A stretch of DNA of 30,934 nt. It comes from Sphaerosporella brunnea (lineage: Eukaryota > Ascomycota > Pezizomycetes > Pezizales > Pyronemataceae). The stretch covers positions 1 to 30,934 of the forward strand of contig VXIS01000442.1 in NCBI GenBank assembly GCA_008704415.1, in the 5' to 3' direction. A program made the position numbers and the translations under genes. The notes beneath the pieces were generated by a model. The model did no database searches. It was given only the letters and a program-made list of their open reading frames with translations, and was not told the DNA's origin. The first letter of the stretch is position 1. Each line of letters opens with the position of its first letter. Shown here piece by piece: positions 1-10,691 of the stretch.

Positions 1-1550
1 CGTATTCTCCGAGATGTGACAATACCGTTTACTTATTATTCTATGACGCTCCAGATTGGAAGCACCCTGGGAAGGCTAGATACTTGGCTCGGAACCGAAT
101 GCACACGGTTCATACGCGACCTGGAAGTTGTTTGCACATACCCTTTTCGCTGGAATCCTCTCTTTGAGGCCGTATGCTTAATAGTACTTCGAATGATACC
201 GCGGAATGAGTTGCGGCGGTTTGAGTAAGAAGTTGCATAGCTTCTTGGCTTCCAGAACTGACGCAGTTAAATAGATGGAAGGTGCCACTGAGGATGCCAA
301 AGGATATTTCCGAAGAGATCCGAATGCGGCAGAGGAGAATGCAGAGTTTTTCCAAGCAATTGGGGCAACTTGGAGATCCAGTCGAAAGCTCTCTTTTGAG
401 CCAAGAATGCCTCAGCTGTGTGACATCCCTAAAGCTATTGGCAATCTCTTGTCCAGAGGGACAAACGGAGGCCTGTCGAACCATTCGAGCTTGCCAAAGC
501 CTAAAAAAACTTTCCATAAGCAAGCATGGCAATTACCCAGATATCTGCGTCTGGGAGGCGCTGCTAGGCGGAAGCCGCCCGCCACTATTGAGGCTAGAGC
601 ACTTGATTATGAGTAACCTACCGCTCCAGGGAATCCAAGACGAGGTGAACCTAGGGACTCTCACGGCTCTTGCGCTGCATCGTTGCGGTGGACTTTCCGC
701 TTTTCTTGACGACTGGCGAACTAGGACTGGTACGCCAATCAACCTCCACACCTTCCACATAACGCTAGGCTCCCAGAGTGCGCCAGAATTTCGGGATATA
801 CCAAAATCAGTTTACAACTTCATGGGATCGTTCAGCGGTCTTGTTGAGTTCGCTCTAATAATAAGACGCAAAGACCGTGAAGGCATTTACAAAGTCCACG
901 TCTGGCCTTCGGAGCCGGTTATGAACGAGCTGCTGGCTAATCATTTTGAGACGCTCAAAACTGTTGGTCGCTCTTTCTCCTCAAAACATCAACACCTTCA
1001 CTAATGTTACTATTCAAAAGATTGTCTTGGACTGTGTTCCGATTCTTTCCGGGGGTCTTACGGACTCATTGCTCTACACGATGTACAAAAGATGTCCCAA
1101 GTTGACCGGTCTGGGCCAGCAACTGAATTTGTCACGTACGGCCCGCCTCCCAGTAGGTCCCATGGATTTCCTTGTTTGTGAAACCTTCCCTAACCCATAA
1201 AGTGTTCTGCCCACGGGTTTTTAGATGTATTGTCAAGTGTGTCCCACTTCCGGGTCTGTAACAGAGTCTATTCCTATTGTCGTCTTGAACAAGCTACAAA
1301 ACTCGCCACTCTCAGTATCGAGCACTGCATGCGTCAACAACCCTCCCGGGAGTCGAACCTTCGCCTCGTGGTATTCGATGCGGAGGCGGGATCCGGAGAG
1401 GCGTGGTACTACACAGTCGAAACAGTCGAGGACACGTCCGGGGCGACTGTGCCAGTCGTCGCACGTATATCTGAAGAAAGGGCGCGAGAACTATATGGAC
1501 GTATTGGTGTGCTCAACTATAGACAGGAATTTGCTTATAACGACTTCTAG
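1..1550 (+). CDS. F-box/LRR-like fungal protein, 5' partial
   Basis: The reading frame is already open at base 1, so the N-terminus lies outside the window. I read exons 1-224, 275-962, 1021-1177 and 1225-1550, which sum to 1395 nt in one continuous frame (464 residues plus TAG). Intron 1 (225-274, 50 nt) has GTAAGA, CTGAC and ATAG. Intron 2 (963-1020, 58 nt) has an atypical GTTGGT donor, CTAAT and AAAG. Intron 3 (1178-1224, 47 nt) has GTGAAA, CTAAC and TTTTTAG. The product has the layout of fungal F-box/leucine-rich proteins: a block with FRWNPLFEAVCLIVLRMIP, then a motif joining to WKVPLRMPKDIS, then irregular leucine-rich repeats (SLKKLSIS, RLEHLIMSNLPL, TLTALALHRCGGL). Such proteins are usually SCF substrate adaptors, but the F-box itself would be upstream and is not seen. 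The family call rests on pattern only, and the substrate is unknown. A frameshifted pseudogene is the alternative if intron 2 is not real. Confidence 0.55.
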
Positions 1551-4450
1551 AGGCCTAGATTAATTAATGCCTCTCATGCTTATCGATACTATTTGAACTC
1601 TTTTTCGCTCGGCCATTCTACACTAGCTATTGCTACACTCTTGAGCTTGTGCTCAGCTACCTGTCGCATCATGAAGTATCACGCCGCCTTAATCACAGCC
1701 TCGCACTCGCACTCGCACACCACAATCCTGGTCTGCACAAGAATTTGCATCCCAGCGACAGAGAGAAAAAGTAAAGTAAGGTAACATAGATATCCAATCT
1801 ACTCGCGGCATTTATAATAAAGCACAAGACAGGGTTGGTGACGTGGCGCTGGCTGGCTCGCGCGCACGGCGATCTTCACTTTTGAGTTTCTTCGGGGGGG
1901 GGATCATGTGCTTTTATGGAGATCATGTGCTTTTTCGGCGATCATGGGCTGTCACTCGAAAGCTAGTATTTTTTTTTGGGACGCGTAATTTATCACCTTG
2001 GATTTTAGGGTTAGAAGATGGGGTTTTTGGAGGGGGGGGGGGTGGCCGGATCTTTCGGAGTTGCGTTTGTCGTGAAGGACCGGACCACGGCAACTGCATC
2101 CCGAGGCTCTGCGGCGTGCTCACACTCTTGACACCGCAGTACCGGCGCCAAGTGCGGAGACTTGCCCGGATAGACCCCACGGGTGGAGTTCCTCGTCTGC
2201 AGCGTAGCAAACAAAGTTCTCTCCTCTTATCGTTCGTTTGCAGTCGCAACAGTTTTGCACTGAACAGAGGGGAATTCGGAGGTGTGGACTGTTTCAGTCC
2301 GGATCAGACACTCCCGAGGGAGGCCGAAGAGATTTTGAACGCGGGGAAGCGACTTGGTGACACTTCTTGAAAGAAGACGAGATATGTATCTGAACTTGGA
2401 GATTTTGGAGCTGGCCTGTGGTAATATCGGATCTGTGGAGTTAGGCGGAGGTCTAGAAAAGAAGGCTGATGGCTGGTATAGGGATAAGGCCTCGCCGCCG
2501 GTACGTGTCGGTTAGATATACTGTTGTATCTCCACCCAGCCGGAGAGTCGACTTTACAGATGCTGTTGGTAAAAGTGCTTGCTCGATCGGGTGACAGCTC
2601 GAAGCCGCGAACTGAAAGATTCCGAGTGATCGTCCATGTGCCAAGAGGCGAATCAAGGTTAAGCAGGTGACCTTTTCACTCGCCGCTCGAGCCTCCTCTT
2701 TCTTGTCCGCCGCTCCCTAGATTCATCTATCATCGCCAACAAGGTGACGGCGACAGCGACAACTCAGCGGTTTTTCTTCCCGCCAGCCTTCTCGATATCC
2801 ACCAGGCCACCCGAACGATACCACGCTGACTTGCCTTGAACCGGCATTCCTGATTTTGATAGGGCGGCGACTCTGATTGGAGCTCGCGATGCGGGGATGT
2901 ATTGTGGGGTTCACAGTCCACTATTTGTCAACACTGTTGAACGGCCACAGCGAAACGTCATGATATTCCCGGAGGATGACAACCAACGTGGATGTTTTTT
3001 TCCTCCTGGAATTAACAGGCAATGGACGACATGTAATCGAACAGTTCATTTTGTTTTCAACACCAGAATACAAGCACATCTAGACTTCCGTTTCACTGCA
3101 ATTATGTCTCCTCAGTAACGGAACCCCGATATTTTTTTGTTTGTGTTTATCAGGGCTTGTTTGCTAATTTCTGTCTAGCTTATCACCGAGGCCGCGATTG
3201 CTACAGCAACGAGCCATAATGGGCAATGTTGTTTGAACCTCTGTACTGGAACCTCTGTACTGCGTACATGAGGCGGAATCGCTACATTTGGCCTATGACT
3301 GATGCCCGCACAAGGCTGCGGAGATGCAGAGGATAGGCCATTCTGACTCGAACGGCTGGAAGCGCTGACCGGCCGGAGGCGGAGCCTACGATACCTGGCC
3401 ACGGGCGTCTATCACTGCGGCAAGGCACATTTGCATCCACACACCAAAAGGCAATATGTGTGCGGTATCTGCGCAGAAGATTGTTCTGGTCAGCAAAGCC
3501 TGCCTCGCTTTGATAGATTTGACGGTCATTGGCAACTTTCGGACCTCGCTTTCTTGCCTTTCATAGCAGTGTGCTTTGGCTGCACCGAGAAAGCTTCAAT
3601 CCCGACCTCTCGCGCTGTGCGCATTCGGCTATGAGCTGGGCTAAGCCAAGTCTTCACGAGTTTTCATAGATAGGCTGAAAAGCTGAACGGTTTTCTATCT
3701 TGCAACCCAACTAAAGTCAGGATGAGCTCGGATCACCACATTAACTTTGACGCAAGGCGGATAGTTAAAATACCCATCTTCAGCAGCACTGCTCCTGGAT
3801 GGAACTTTTATACATTGAAAGTTTTATTGATCGGAAGCTAGAAAGTTGTTACCCAAAGAGAGCGGAATTTCAGTTCCAGTTCACCAAAGGCTCGTGGGAC
3901 CAAATTTGGTGGAAAGACGCGAGTCCTCTTGCTGCACCGGCATATGTGCGGGCACCTCTGAACTGGATGTTATCTATAACATGGCGGAGCGTGGCGGGTT
4001 TGGTCGGTATCTTGTTTGGACTTTGTGCTCGGATATCTCGGGTTCCCGTCGTTGCGCTTTGGCCGCTAAAGTTCCGGACAATCATACTCTGCGGGGCTGA
4101 CTCTTCACAAGGAATACTCGGAGAACTGTGGCGTTGAAGAGGTGTTTGGTAGCTTTTATGGTTGATGTGCACATTCTTGTCCGGTGGGTTGCAGCATGTA
4201 AGCTTGCAGGAAAGGTGACTCGAAACGTTTGAGGTCTCGGAGTAGTTGGAGAGGGTCCCGGGATGATAGCCTTTGCTCTCTCCATCGCCGAAAGTTGATG
4301 GAGTCTATTCTTTCGATTGATTATTCGTAGTAAAAGAATAGAAAAATAAGAAGACATGCTTGATTCATGACCATGACGGGAAACTCCCATAAGATCTGAA
4401 TGATTGTTTAGCCTCGGCGGGCGTGCGGTCAAAAGCTCAAAAGGTGCGCT
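1551..4450. other. Intergenic region, no supported gene
   Basis: This 2.9-kb stretch lies between the F-box-like gene and the leader of the Rco1-like gene. Open frames here are short, lack recognisable domains, and several depend on homopolymer runs (G runs near 1894-1902 and 2033-2042). A short tandem repeat lies at 1902-1934. The duplicated CTCTGTACTGGAAC-type unit near 3240-3260 is the only other repeat I noticed. A TATA-like TTTATAATAAAG occurs near 1810, with no gene clearly attached. Confidence 0.6.
1902..1934. repeat. Short direct repeat GATCATGTGCTTTT
   Basis: The 14-mer GATCATGTGCTTTT occurs at 1902-1915 and again at 1921-1934 (period 19). A degenerate third unit, GATCATGGGCT, begins near 1940. 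It sits next to a G run in non-coding DNA and is probably slippage-derived. Confidence 0.7.
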
Positions 4451-5323
4451 TTGGGAGGGCCACTTCTTATTCTTCTTCCTAGTAGCCCTTTACTTTCTCA
4501 CCCTCACCCTTTCTCACCCGAACCACTCTCACTGACTTGCCGCGCTTCCTTCCCTTCCCTTCTTTCCTCCTCACGTCACATCACCGACTCAACCACAATC
4601 CATCCAGCCCTTCTCACCCAGCCCATCGCCGCCTCTTCCTCTTTCTTTTACCTCCTTCTCCCCGCGCCCGCTACCCACCATCTCCTCCACCACACCACCA
4701 CCACATCTTCTCATTACATCTTGCCACGCGAAAGATCCTCAATTGTAAGTACCCAAAAGCCAGCCCTGCCGGCCAGCGGGAACTCTCTATTGTACTTCCC
4801 CTGCCTTCCTCCCCGCCCTCCTTCCTCCCTTCCGCCATCATCACCACCACGCCCGCCCCAGCTGGTTGCAACGAACGCATCACCGACCCTTCGGTAGCAC
4901 GCACGCACCACTGACTTAACTTTCCCACCTTGGCGATCCCGTTCCCCCTTCTCTCTTAATTTGTTCCTGCTTCCCCTGCAACACTTGCTGCCTCTGCCAT
5001 CTGCTCTGCTGCCGCATGTAAATTTCATCACCAGCCAACTGTAAGTACTGGAACTCAGCTCGACTCAACTCCGAGTCTATCGTCCATACTTTATCGCACG
5101 CAACTCTCCGCCCCGCCCTCCACCACCGCCCCTTTTCTTTTCTCTTTTCCAGGGAATTTTTTGTGTGGGCGATCTCGCTTGATTTTCTTGGTCACCGCTG
5201 GTCCTTAATAATCCGTTCTCTAAAATACCCACGTCGCGTCGTCACTAACTCGCTCAGCAGACTCGGATCATAGAGCTATCACTCACGTTTTCTTTCTCGC
5301 AACCCAACGCGAACTCTTGGTGC
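4451..5323 (+). promoter_or_regulatory. CT-rich promoter/leader of the Rco1-like gene with 5' splice sites
   Basis: About 870 bp strongly biased to C and T on the coding strand, as is common in promoter and 5'UTR regions of well-transcribed filamentous-fungal genes. Two perfect GTAAGT donors lie at 4745 and 5041. A good acceptor, TTTTCCAG, ends at 5152 after a long pyrimidine tract, so a leader intron of 112 nt (5041-5152) or 408 nt (4745-5152) is likely. Between the donors lies an ATG immediately followed by TAA at 5016-5021. No ATG was found between 5153 and the chosen start codon at 5324. The open frames reading through this region are low-complexity Ser/Pro translations of the CT tract and are not proposed as proteins. 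Confidence 0.6.
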
Positions 5324-8300
5324 ATGTCCACCACCCCCGACCCAACACAACGGGTACAACACATCATGCCAACTTCAGCAAAAGGCTCCCAAAGAACATC
5401 ACCGGCACCGATACATTCGGCGACCAACTCGGGTCCGTCGACGCCATTACCGGGGCGTGTCTCATCTAGGCCGTCGACCCGGCGATCCACCCCCGTGAGA
5501 ACCTCCGGCGCTGCGCCCACCACCGCCAGTCCGAAGTCTCAACCCTCCACACAAGGCGCCAGCGCAGAACTTAGCGATGATATGCTAGTACCGCCGCCGC
5601 CTCATGGTAAACCATCCTACAGAGAGTACGATGACAAGGCGGCCCCTAGTCTAGTCACAGCCTCGATGCACCCCCTAGGCGATATGCCGTCGGCCAAAGC
5701 ACTCGAGGCTACGAAGAGGCCGTATGCCTTTCAGCCAAAAAAGAAGACAAAGGGAAAGGCTGGCGCGAATGGAAATAGTGCTGCCGGACGTGACGGACGT
5801 CCTGGGCAAGCTGGTCAGGCGAAGACAACTACGCCGTCGGCAACTAACACTGCTCCTCCCTCTGATGTTTCTGCGCGAACGTCTGGCTCACCTTCAGCTC
5901 CTGCATCGCAGGTTGCCACTCCGAAACCCCCTCCCCCGAACCCTTGGATCAATGGCAATGCGCCGAGTTCGAAGACCCCTCAAGGTCGGCAGCGCCTGAG
6001 TCTTGTCGTTGAAGCTGCAGTTCATCGTAGCACCATAACTGGAAACGGCGATATGGGTCGCGCGATCAAAAAGTTGTACCAGGAGTCTCTGGCAAACGAG
6101 GGTCTAGCGGAGTTGTTGGATGCGGTTCTTGCCCAAAAAGCTACACCGGAACAGTTCCAGTACTTCCAAACAATCGCACGCCAGGCGCGCGAGGCCCCAG
6201 ATACTTCCGATGCCGACGCTCCCATGTCTACGGAGCAAGCTGGTGGAGAGATATCGATGGAACAGGTGGATGTAAACAATGAGGCAAAGCCGACGTCGGA
6301 GGTGGTTAATGGAAAGGCTGAGAACGGTAACATAGCCAGCATCTCGCAGTCAAAGCTGCACGAAGCAGGAAAGGTGCTAAACGCTCTTCATCAGGTGTTA
6401 TCCCTACGCCCTCGGACACCAGTAAAGACAATGCAGTACCTACTGTGCAAAAAACCCCTGCATCTACTCCTCCTCCTCCTCCTCCGCCTCCTCCTCCTCC
6501 TTCTCCTCCTGAGGAGCAGGAGCATTCATCCAAGCGCACAAAGCTGCCCTCTTATGAGGAATTGAAGCAAGACAGTTACATCCGAAGCCCTCCACCGCGA
6601 CCAGCACCTCCGGCGGCGGCAGGGCGAAAGGGTAAGAAGAGAGCTCGTAGTCCAAGTCCAGTGCGCAGCATCCAAATAGCGTCTCCTGCTCCAGTTGTGG
6701 CCGAGAAATCTCCTCGACCAGTCACGCCCGTACAAACGCCGGCGCTCCCGCAACACCCCAAGAAAAAGAGTAAAACCACGAATAAAACCAAAATATCGTC
6801 AGTGTTCCCCAAAAATCCCTTGTCTGTACATTTTTTTTATGTGTGCGTTGTGGCGAATTCGTGTCTGGAACACGTGGCTTACTTTATGGAACAGCCCTGT
6901 CAAGAAGGCCGCTGCTTTGGACAATACGGCTGTGACTGCGGGGGTACCAGAAGCGACAGACCACCGCCGTAGCACCAGGTATGGGTCTGAAGAAGTTTCG
7001 GTATGTTTTACCACGTCTTACCGCGCCCCTCGCCTCAACAGAGGAGGCATTCACCGAGTCAGAATATTAACTGCCGAGTCCAGGAAAACGATGATGTCTG
7101 TGCTAGTTGCAGTGGCGCAGGGCGCTTTTTGTGTTGCGAGAGGTGTCCTCGCAGCTTTCACTTTAGCTGCTTGAATCCCCCACTAGAGGACGTTCCCGAC
7201 GGAATGTGGTTTTGCAACATGTGCCGAACGCAGACCGACCCACCTATAAAGGAACAGAGAGGACTTTTTTCCGAATTGCTCGACAACCTCAAGAGGCGGA
7301 ACGTAGCAGCATTCAAGCTCCCAGTTGGAGTACGAAATTACTTCGTTGGTGTCGAGACAGGTCCGTTGGGTGAGTATGTCGACAACCGCGACGCGAAGAC
7401 GCAGAAGTACAGGTTTGCTTATCCCGCACCAAACGCGCGTCGAAGATTTTATGCTAATGTACATCGCAGCAAGAATGGATACTCAGAAGAGTATGATACT
7501 CGCAAGCTGAAAGACAAAAATGGAAACCCCATTCTTTGTCACGATTGTGGAAAGTCGGCTGTAGATGGCCAGCAGATCATCTCGTGCGACTACTGCCCCT
7601 TGAGCTGGCATTTGGACTGCATCAGGCCTATGCCGATGTCCAATCCGCCTTCGGGAAAGAAGAAGTGGATGTGCCCTGCGCATGTTGATTGGGCGGTAAG
7701 TTGCTGGAAGCACCTCGCTATGGGCCGTCGCTGACGACTCGTTTGAACAGCTCGAGAGACGCCGTCCCAAGAACGCGCCTGTGATCGAAACCCATCTCCG
7801 TCGTGGACACAAAAACAACGGATTGATCGAAGTGGAAAATGAGGAAGTGATGGAGTTTGAGGAGGTCTTGATGAGCGGGGTGGTCTTCCGCTTACCCGAA
7901 CGTGGAATCAAGCTTGACTTCATCGATAAAGTGAAGCAGTAAGTTCTGCAACACTATGGCTCTGGGGTATCTTACTAACATAATTGCTAGGTTGAATGAG
8001 ATCAGGTCCGGCCGGAAGAGAATCGCTGAAGTGCGCATTTCAGAAGAGCCCGCGAAACGAAGAAAGATTACGGTTACACCGGAAACCGGTCTTAATGAAA
8101 GCGACATGGAGGCTGTATCGGCTTTGATGGACCTGAAGACTCATGCAAGGGTGGCGCCCGCGAATGAAATGGCTTCCTTGGTGCAAAACCTTTTGGTAAG
8201 GAATTTCCTTCTGGTTTAAGCAAAACAGCATTAACTGTGGCCGCAGGCAGGAGCTACTACCGAGATGGCTGCGGTATTCGCTACTTCTGGTGCTTTCGCG

Positions 8301-8690
8301 CCCATGGGCAGCGAAATGCAACAGCTCCTGGTTTTGCAAGAGCTTATCGCAAAGCGTGTCGCCGAAATTGCCCCCCCAACGCCGTCGGCCGTCAAGCCGA
8401 TAACCGAGGCGCCCCAGCTCAAGCCAGTTACCGATGCGCCCAAGCCCGTCGAGAACGGACACGTTGGCATTGTTCATTCGGAGCTTCCAAACGATCACCA
8501 GATGGACGATCAGGAGTTTAACGAACTAATGGATGCCGAAACGGATAGTGCCTTTGCGGTTGACCAGGAACAGGCTGTTTCTTCATCGCCACAGTCGGCT
8601 CCTATCGCACCAATGGCTCCCATGATGCCCGTGACCATAGCTCCCGTTGCGCCCATGGCCCCTATGGCGTTCATGAAGTCATCTAAATAA
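5324..8690 (+). CDS. Two-PHD-finger protein, Rco1-like subunit of Rpd3S histone deacetylase complex
   Basis: Seven exons: 5324-6326, 6395-6797, 6895-7000, 7063 (or 7042)-7695, 7751-7938, 7991-8195 and 8247-8690. They give 993 or 1000 residues ending in TAA. Introns have good signals, notably TACTAACA before the acceptor at 7990, GTGCTAAAC before 6394, and GTAAGT donors at 7696 and 7939. The first ~500 residues are disordered and rich in Ser, Pro and Thr, with a Lys-rich patch (KKKTKGK) and a proline run encoded near 6463-6510. PHD finger 1 (about residues 517-558) has CASC, CCERC and HFSC, ending WFCNMC. PHD finger 2 (about 663-711) has CHDC, CDYC and HLDC, ending WMCPAH. The linker with LLDNLKRRNVAAFKLP and RNYFVGVETG is typical of the Rco1 family. 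In yeast, Rco1 with Eaf3 directs Rpd3S to H3K36-methylated chromatin to silence cryptic transcription. The C-terminus carries APMAPM-type repeats. The S. pombe Cph1/Cph2-type name would be equivalent. Confidence 0.87.
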
Positions 8691-9753
8691 CTTTTTCTTC
8701 GCACAATTGCAACAAGATGAATTTGCCACTCTTTCTGGGAATTTCTGTGTGGTAATGACGGCGATTACGAAATGGATATTTGGCATCGATTTCTGTTCAT
8801 GAGGTGGGAGGGATTGTGCTGTGTCAACAACTTTGTTTGAATTGTGGAATGTTCGGTGGCGGCGAACATGACTCAACGTCTTACTTGGTTTGCATGGTTC
8901 GAGGCGACGGATTTCATTTTACAGACACGCACATTACATACTGTAGTTTCTGAATCTCGGGTTTTTACTTTTTCGTTTTTTTTTCTTTTCCTTTTTTTTT
9001 CTCCTTTTCTTTCTGGTTGGGGTGTTCAGTTTATTTCCATTTTGCCTGCTTTTTTTTTCGTTTTGCTGTGTTTGGATTATCATCGACAAACAACTTAGAA
9101 GGTGCGGGTTTTTGCCCTTTGCTGGGTTCTGTATTTTATTTTTATTTTTTTTATTTCCATTCGCTGTATTTTTTGCTGTGGGGTCTTTTTTTTCCCTTTA
9201 TTTGCTGACTTACTCTACGATTTTTAACTGCCTCATTTTCTGGTTTCGTTTATCTTTTTATACATTTTTGTAGGATGATGCATGGCAGGCGGGTGGGAGG
9301 GAGAGGGGGCACGTGTATGGGTATCCGGCGTAGATTCAAATGCAGTACATTTTGCGGGAGAAAATGAGGGAGGGGCGAGTGAATGAGAGGTTGTGATTCG
9401 GAGGTGAGTGGGGTCAGGTGATAACTGACATGGTGATTCCATGCAGGACGCATAGGGCTGACGTGGGGCGGGCTTGGCGATTAATGGCTGTGGCTTGTGG
9501 ATAATGAGGCATAGGGGGTCACTCGGCTTTGTTTTTTTGAAAGATCTACACATATTCGTTAGCGGGTGGGTGGGTGGTGGATTCGGTAGGGAAAGGCAGA
9601 CTCTTTGTGTGTGATTTCCATTTGGGTGTGTGTGTGCGGTTGACATGTTGCGGACTCCGTCCAACCGCACTGTATATTCCGGCGTGAGGAAGCGTGACAC
9701 AATTTATGATCAGCAGCAGCGTTATCGACGTGGGAGGAAGGGAGAGGGGGGGG

Positions 9754-9788
9754 AGGGGGGAGGGGGGAGGGGGGAGGGGGGAGGGGGG
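9754..9788. repeat. G-rich heptamer minisatellite (AGGGGGG)5
   Basis: Five exact copies of AGGGGGG run from 9754 to 9788, flanked by related G-rich units from about 9731 to 9797. The + strand carries more than four adjacent runs of six Gs, so it could fold into G-quadruplexes. It lies in non-coding DNA between convergent genes. Confidence 0.85.
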
Positions 9789-9880
9789 AGGATGGGGGCA
9801 GGTTCAAGTATCCGTCCTATCGTCGAAGTAAGTTGATGAGACGGTACCGCAGGCATGCGGAACCGCAAAGTAAAATTGAG

Positions 9881-9928
9881 CCCCTCCCCCCCCCTGCTCC
9901 CCAAAAAAAAGGAGGGGGGGAGGGGGGG
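9881..9928. repeat. C/G inverted repeat with A8 loop
   Basis: A C-rich arm (9881-9902, C runs broken by single T and TG) is followed by eight As (9903-9910) and then a G-rich arm (9911-9928, GGAGGGGGGGAGGGGGGG). The arms are largely complementary, giving a potential GC hairpin about 90 bp after the heptamer repeat. Registration of the arms is imperfect because the C arm contains an extra TG. Confidence 0.7.
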
Positions 9929-10299
9929 TGGGTGCTAACTAGTTATGTAGTTACACTGGAGAAAGTTATCGAGGCCGGCTGGGCTGCAGTCCCTCCATGG
10001 CCAGCAGCTCTAGTATACGGGGAGTGACGGCCATCACAGGAACTCAGCCCCGCTACCAAAGGGCTACGTTCCGTGAGCCATGCTACCAAAGGATGTTGAC
10101 CACACTTGCAATTGGCAGAGTTCGCTGAGCACATGGGTAGCATTACCATCTAGTATCCGAGAGTTGTGGCCAGAAGACTTGCTGAGGACTTCAGGAGTTG
10201 TAAGTCGTCTTTTATGTAGCAACCAGATAGTCTCTCTCTGTTGCGAGCAGAGTGCGTTTTATGCGGCTGCATTAACTCAAGACGAATTTGGAGTCGTGT

Positions 10300-10345
10300 A
10301 GTCGAGTGACAAACAAGGTGCACGGTCATGAATAATCACTCGACT
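10300..10345. repeat. Short inverted repeat AGTCGAGTGA
   Basis: AGTCGAGTGA at 10300-10309 is matched by its exact reverse complement TCACTCGACT at 10336-10345, with a 26-nt loop. It lies about 350 bp beyond the stop codon of the PAP2-like gene. It could be a weak terminator hairpin, a dyad factor site or a vestige of a small element; nothing decides between these. Confidence 0.5.
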
Positions 10346-10691
10346 CGGCACATCCAACATCAAACATACTCGATATCACCTACACAACCATTCGAGCACA
10401 TAGACGTACAATCACACATTCTAACCAACCAGCGCGCCGCCCGTCCTCCCAAAAAGCAAAGGTATTATCTCCCGACCATGCTCGCCCCTCTGTATCCCGT
10501 CTATAAAGCAAGCCAGCCTCCACGCCAGCCGGCACATCTAGGTAGGTAGATCACTCGCCGCCGCGAAAAGAAGAAAAAAAAAAGATGAACGCCATAGGAA
10601 AATGACAATGCCCCACCGCCAGCGCCCCAGCAAAGCAAGCAAAGCAAGCAAAGTATCAAAAAAAACAACCAACTATACAGCCGGGGAGTAA

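Larger units (their letters stand above)
8691..10691. other. Convergent intergenic region with T-rich 3' tail
   Basis: This is the shared downstream region of the Rco1-like gene (+) and the PAP2-like gene (-). From about 8960 to 9270 the + strand is T-rich with several T runs, suiting 3'UTR and polyadenylation/termination of the upstream gene. After 9270 come G-rich low-complexity stretches, short TG repeats (near 9630), the heptamer minisatellite and the C/G hairpin listed separately. GCTACCAAAGG occurs twice (near 10050 and 10081). AGCAAAGCAAGC-type repeats near 10631-10651 lie in the probable 3'UTR of the minus-strand gene. No credible coding region. Confidence 0.6.

Noticed and set aside
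1843..2370. 175-codon plus-strand frame
   Set aside because: Glycine runs come from homopolymer G; no ATG-supported start or domain.
3431..3634. Small frame with a CGIC...C pattern
   Set aside because: The cysteines do not form a known zinc-binding spacing, and there is no start context or neighbour exon.
4451..4914. Overlapping plus-strand frames of 125-148 codons
   Set aside because: Ser/Pro-rich translation of a CT-rich promoter/leader; better explained as regulatory DNA.
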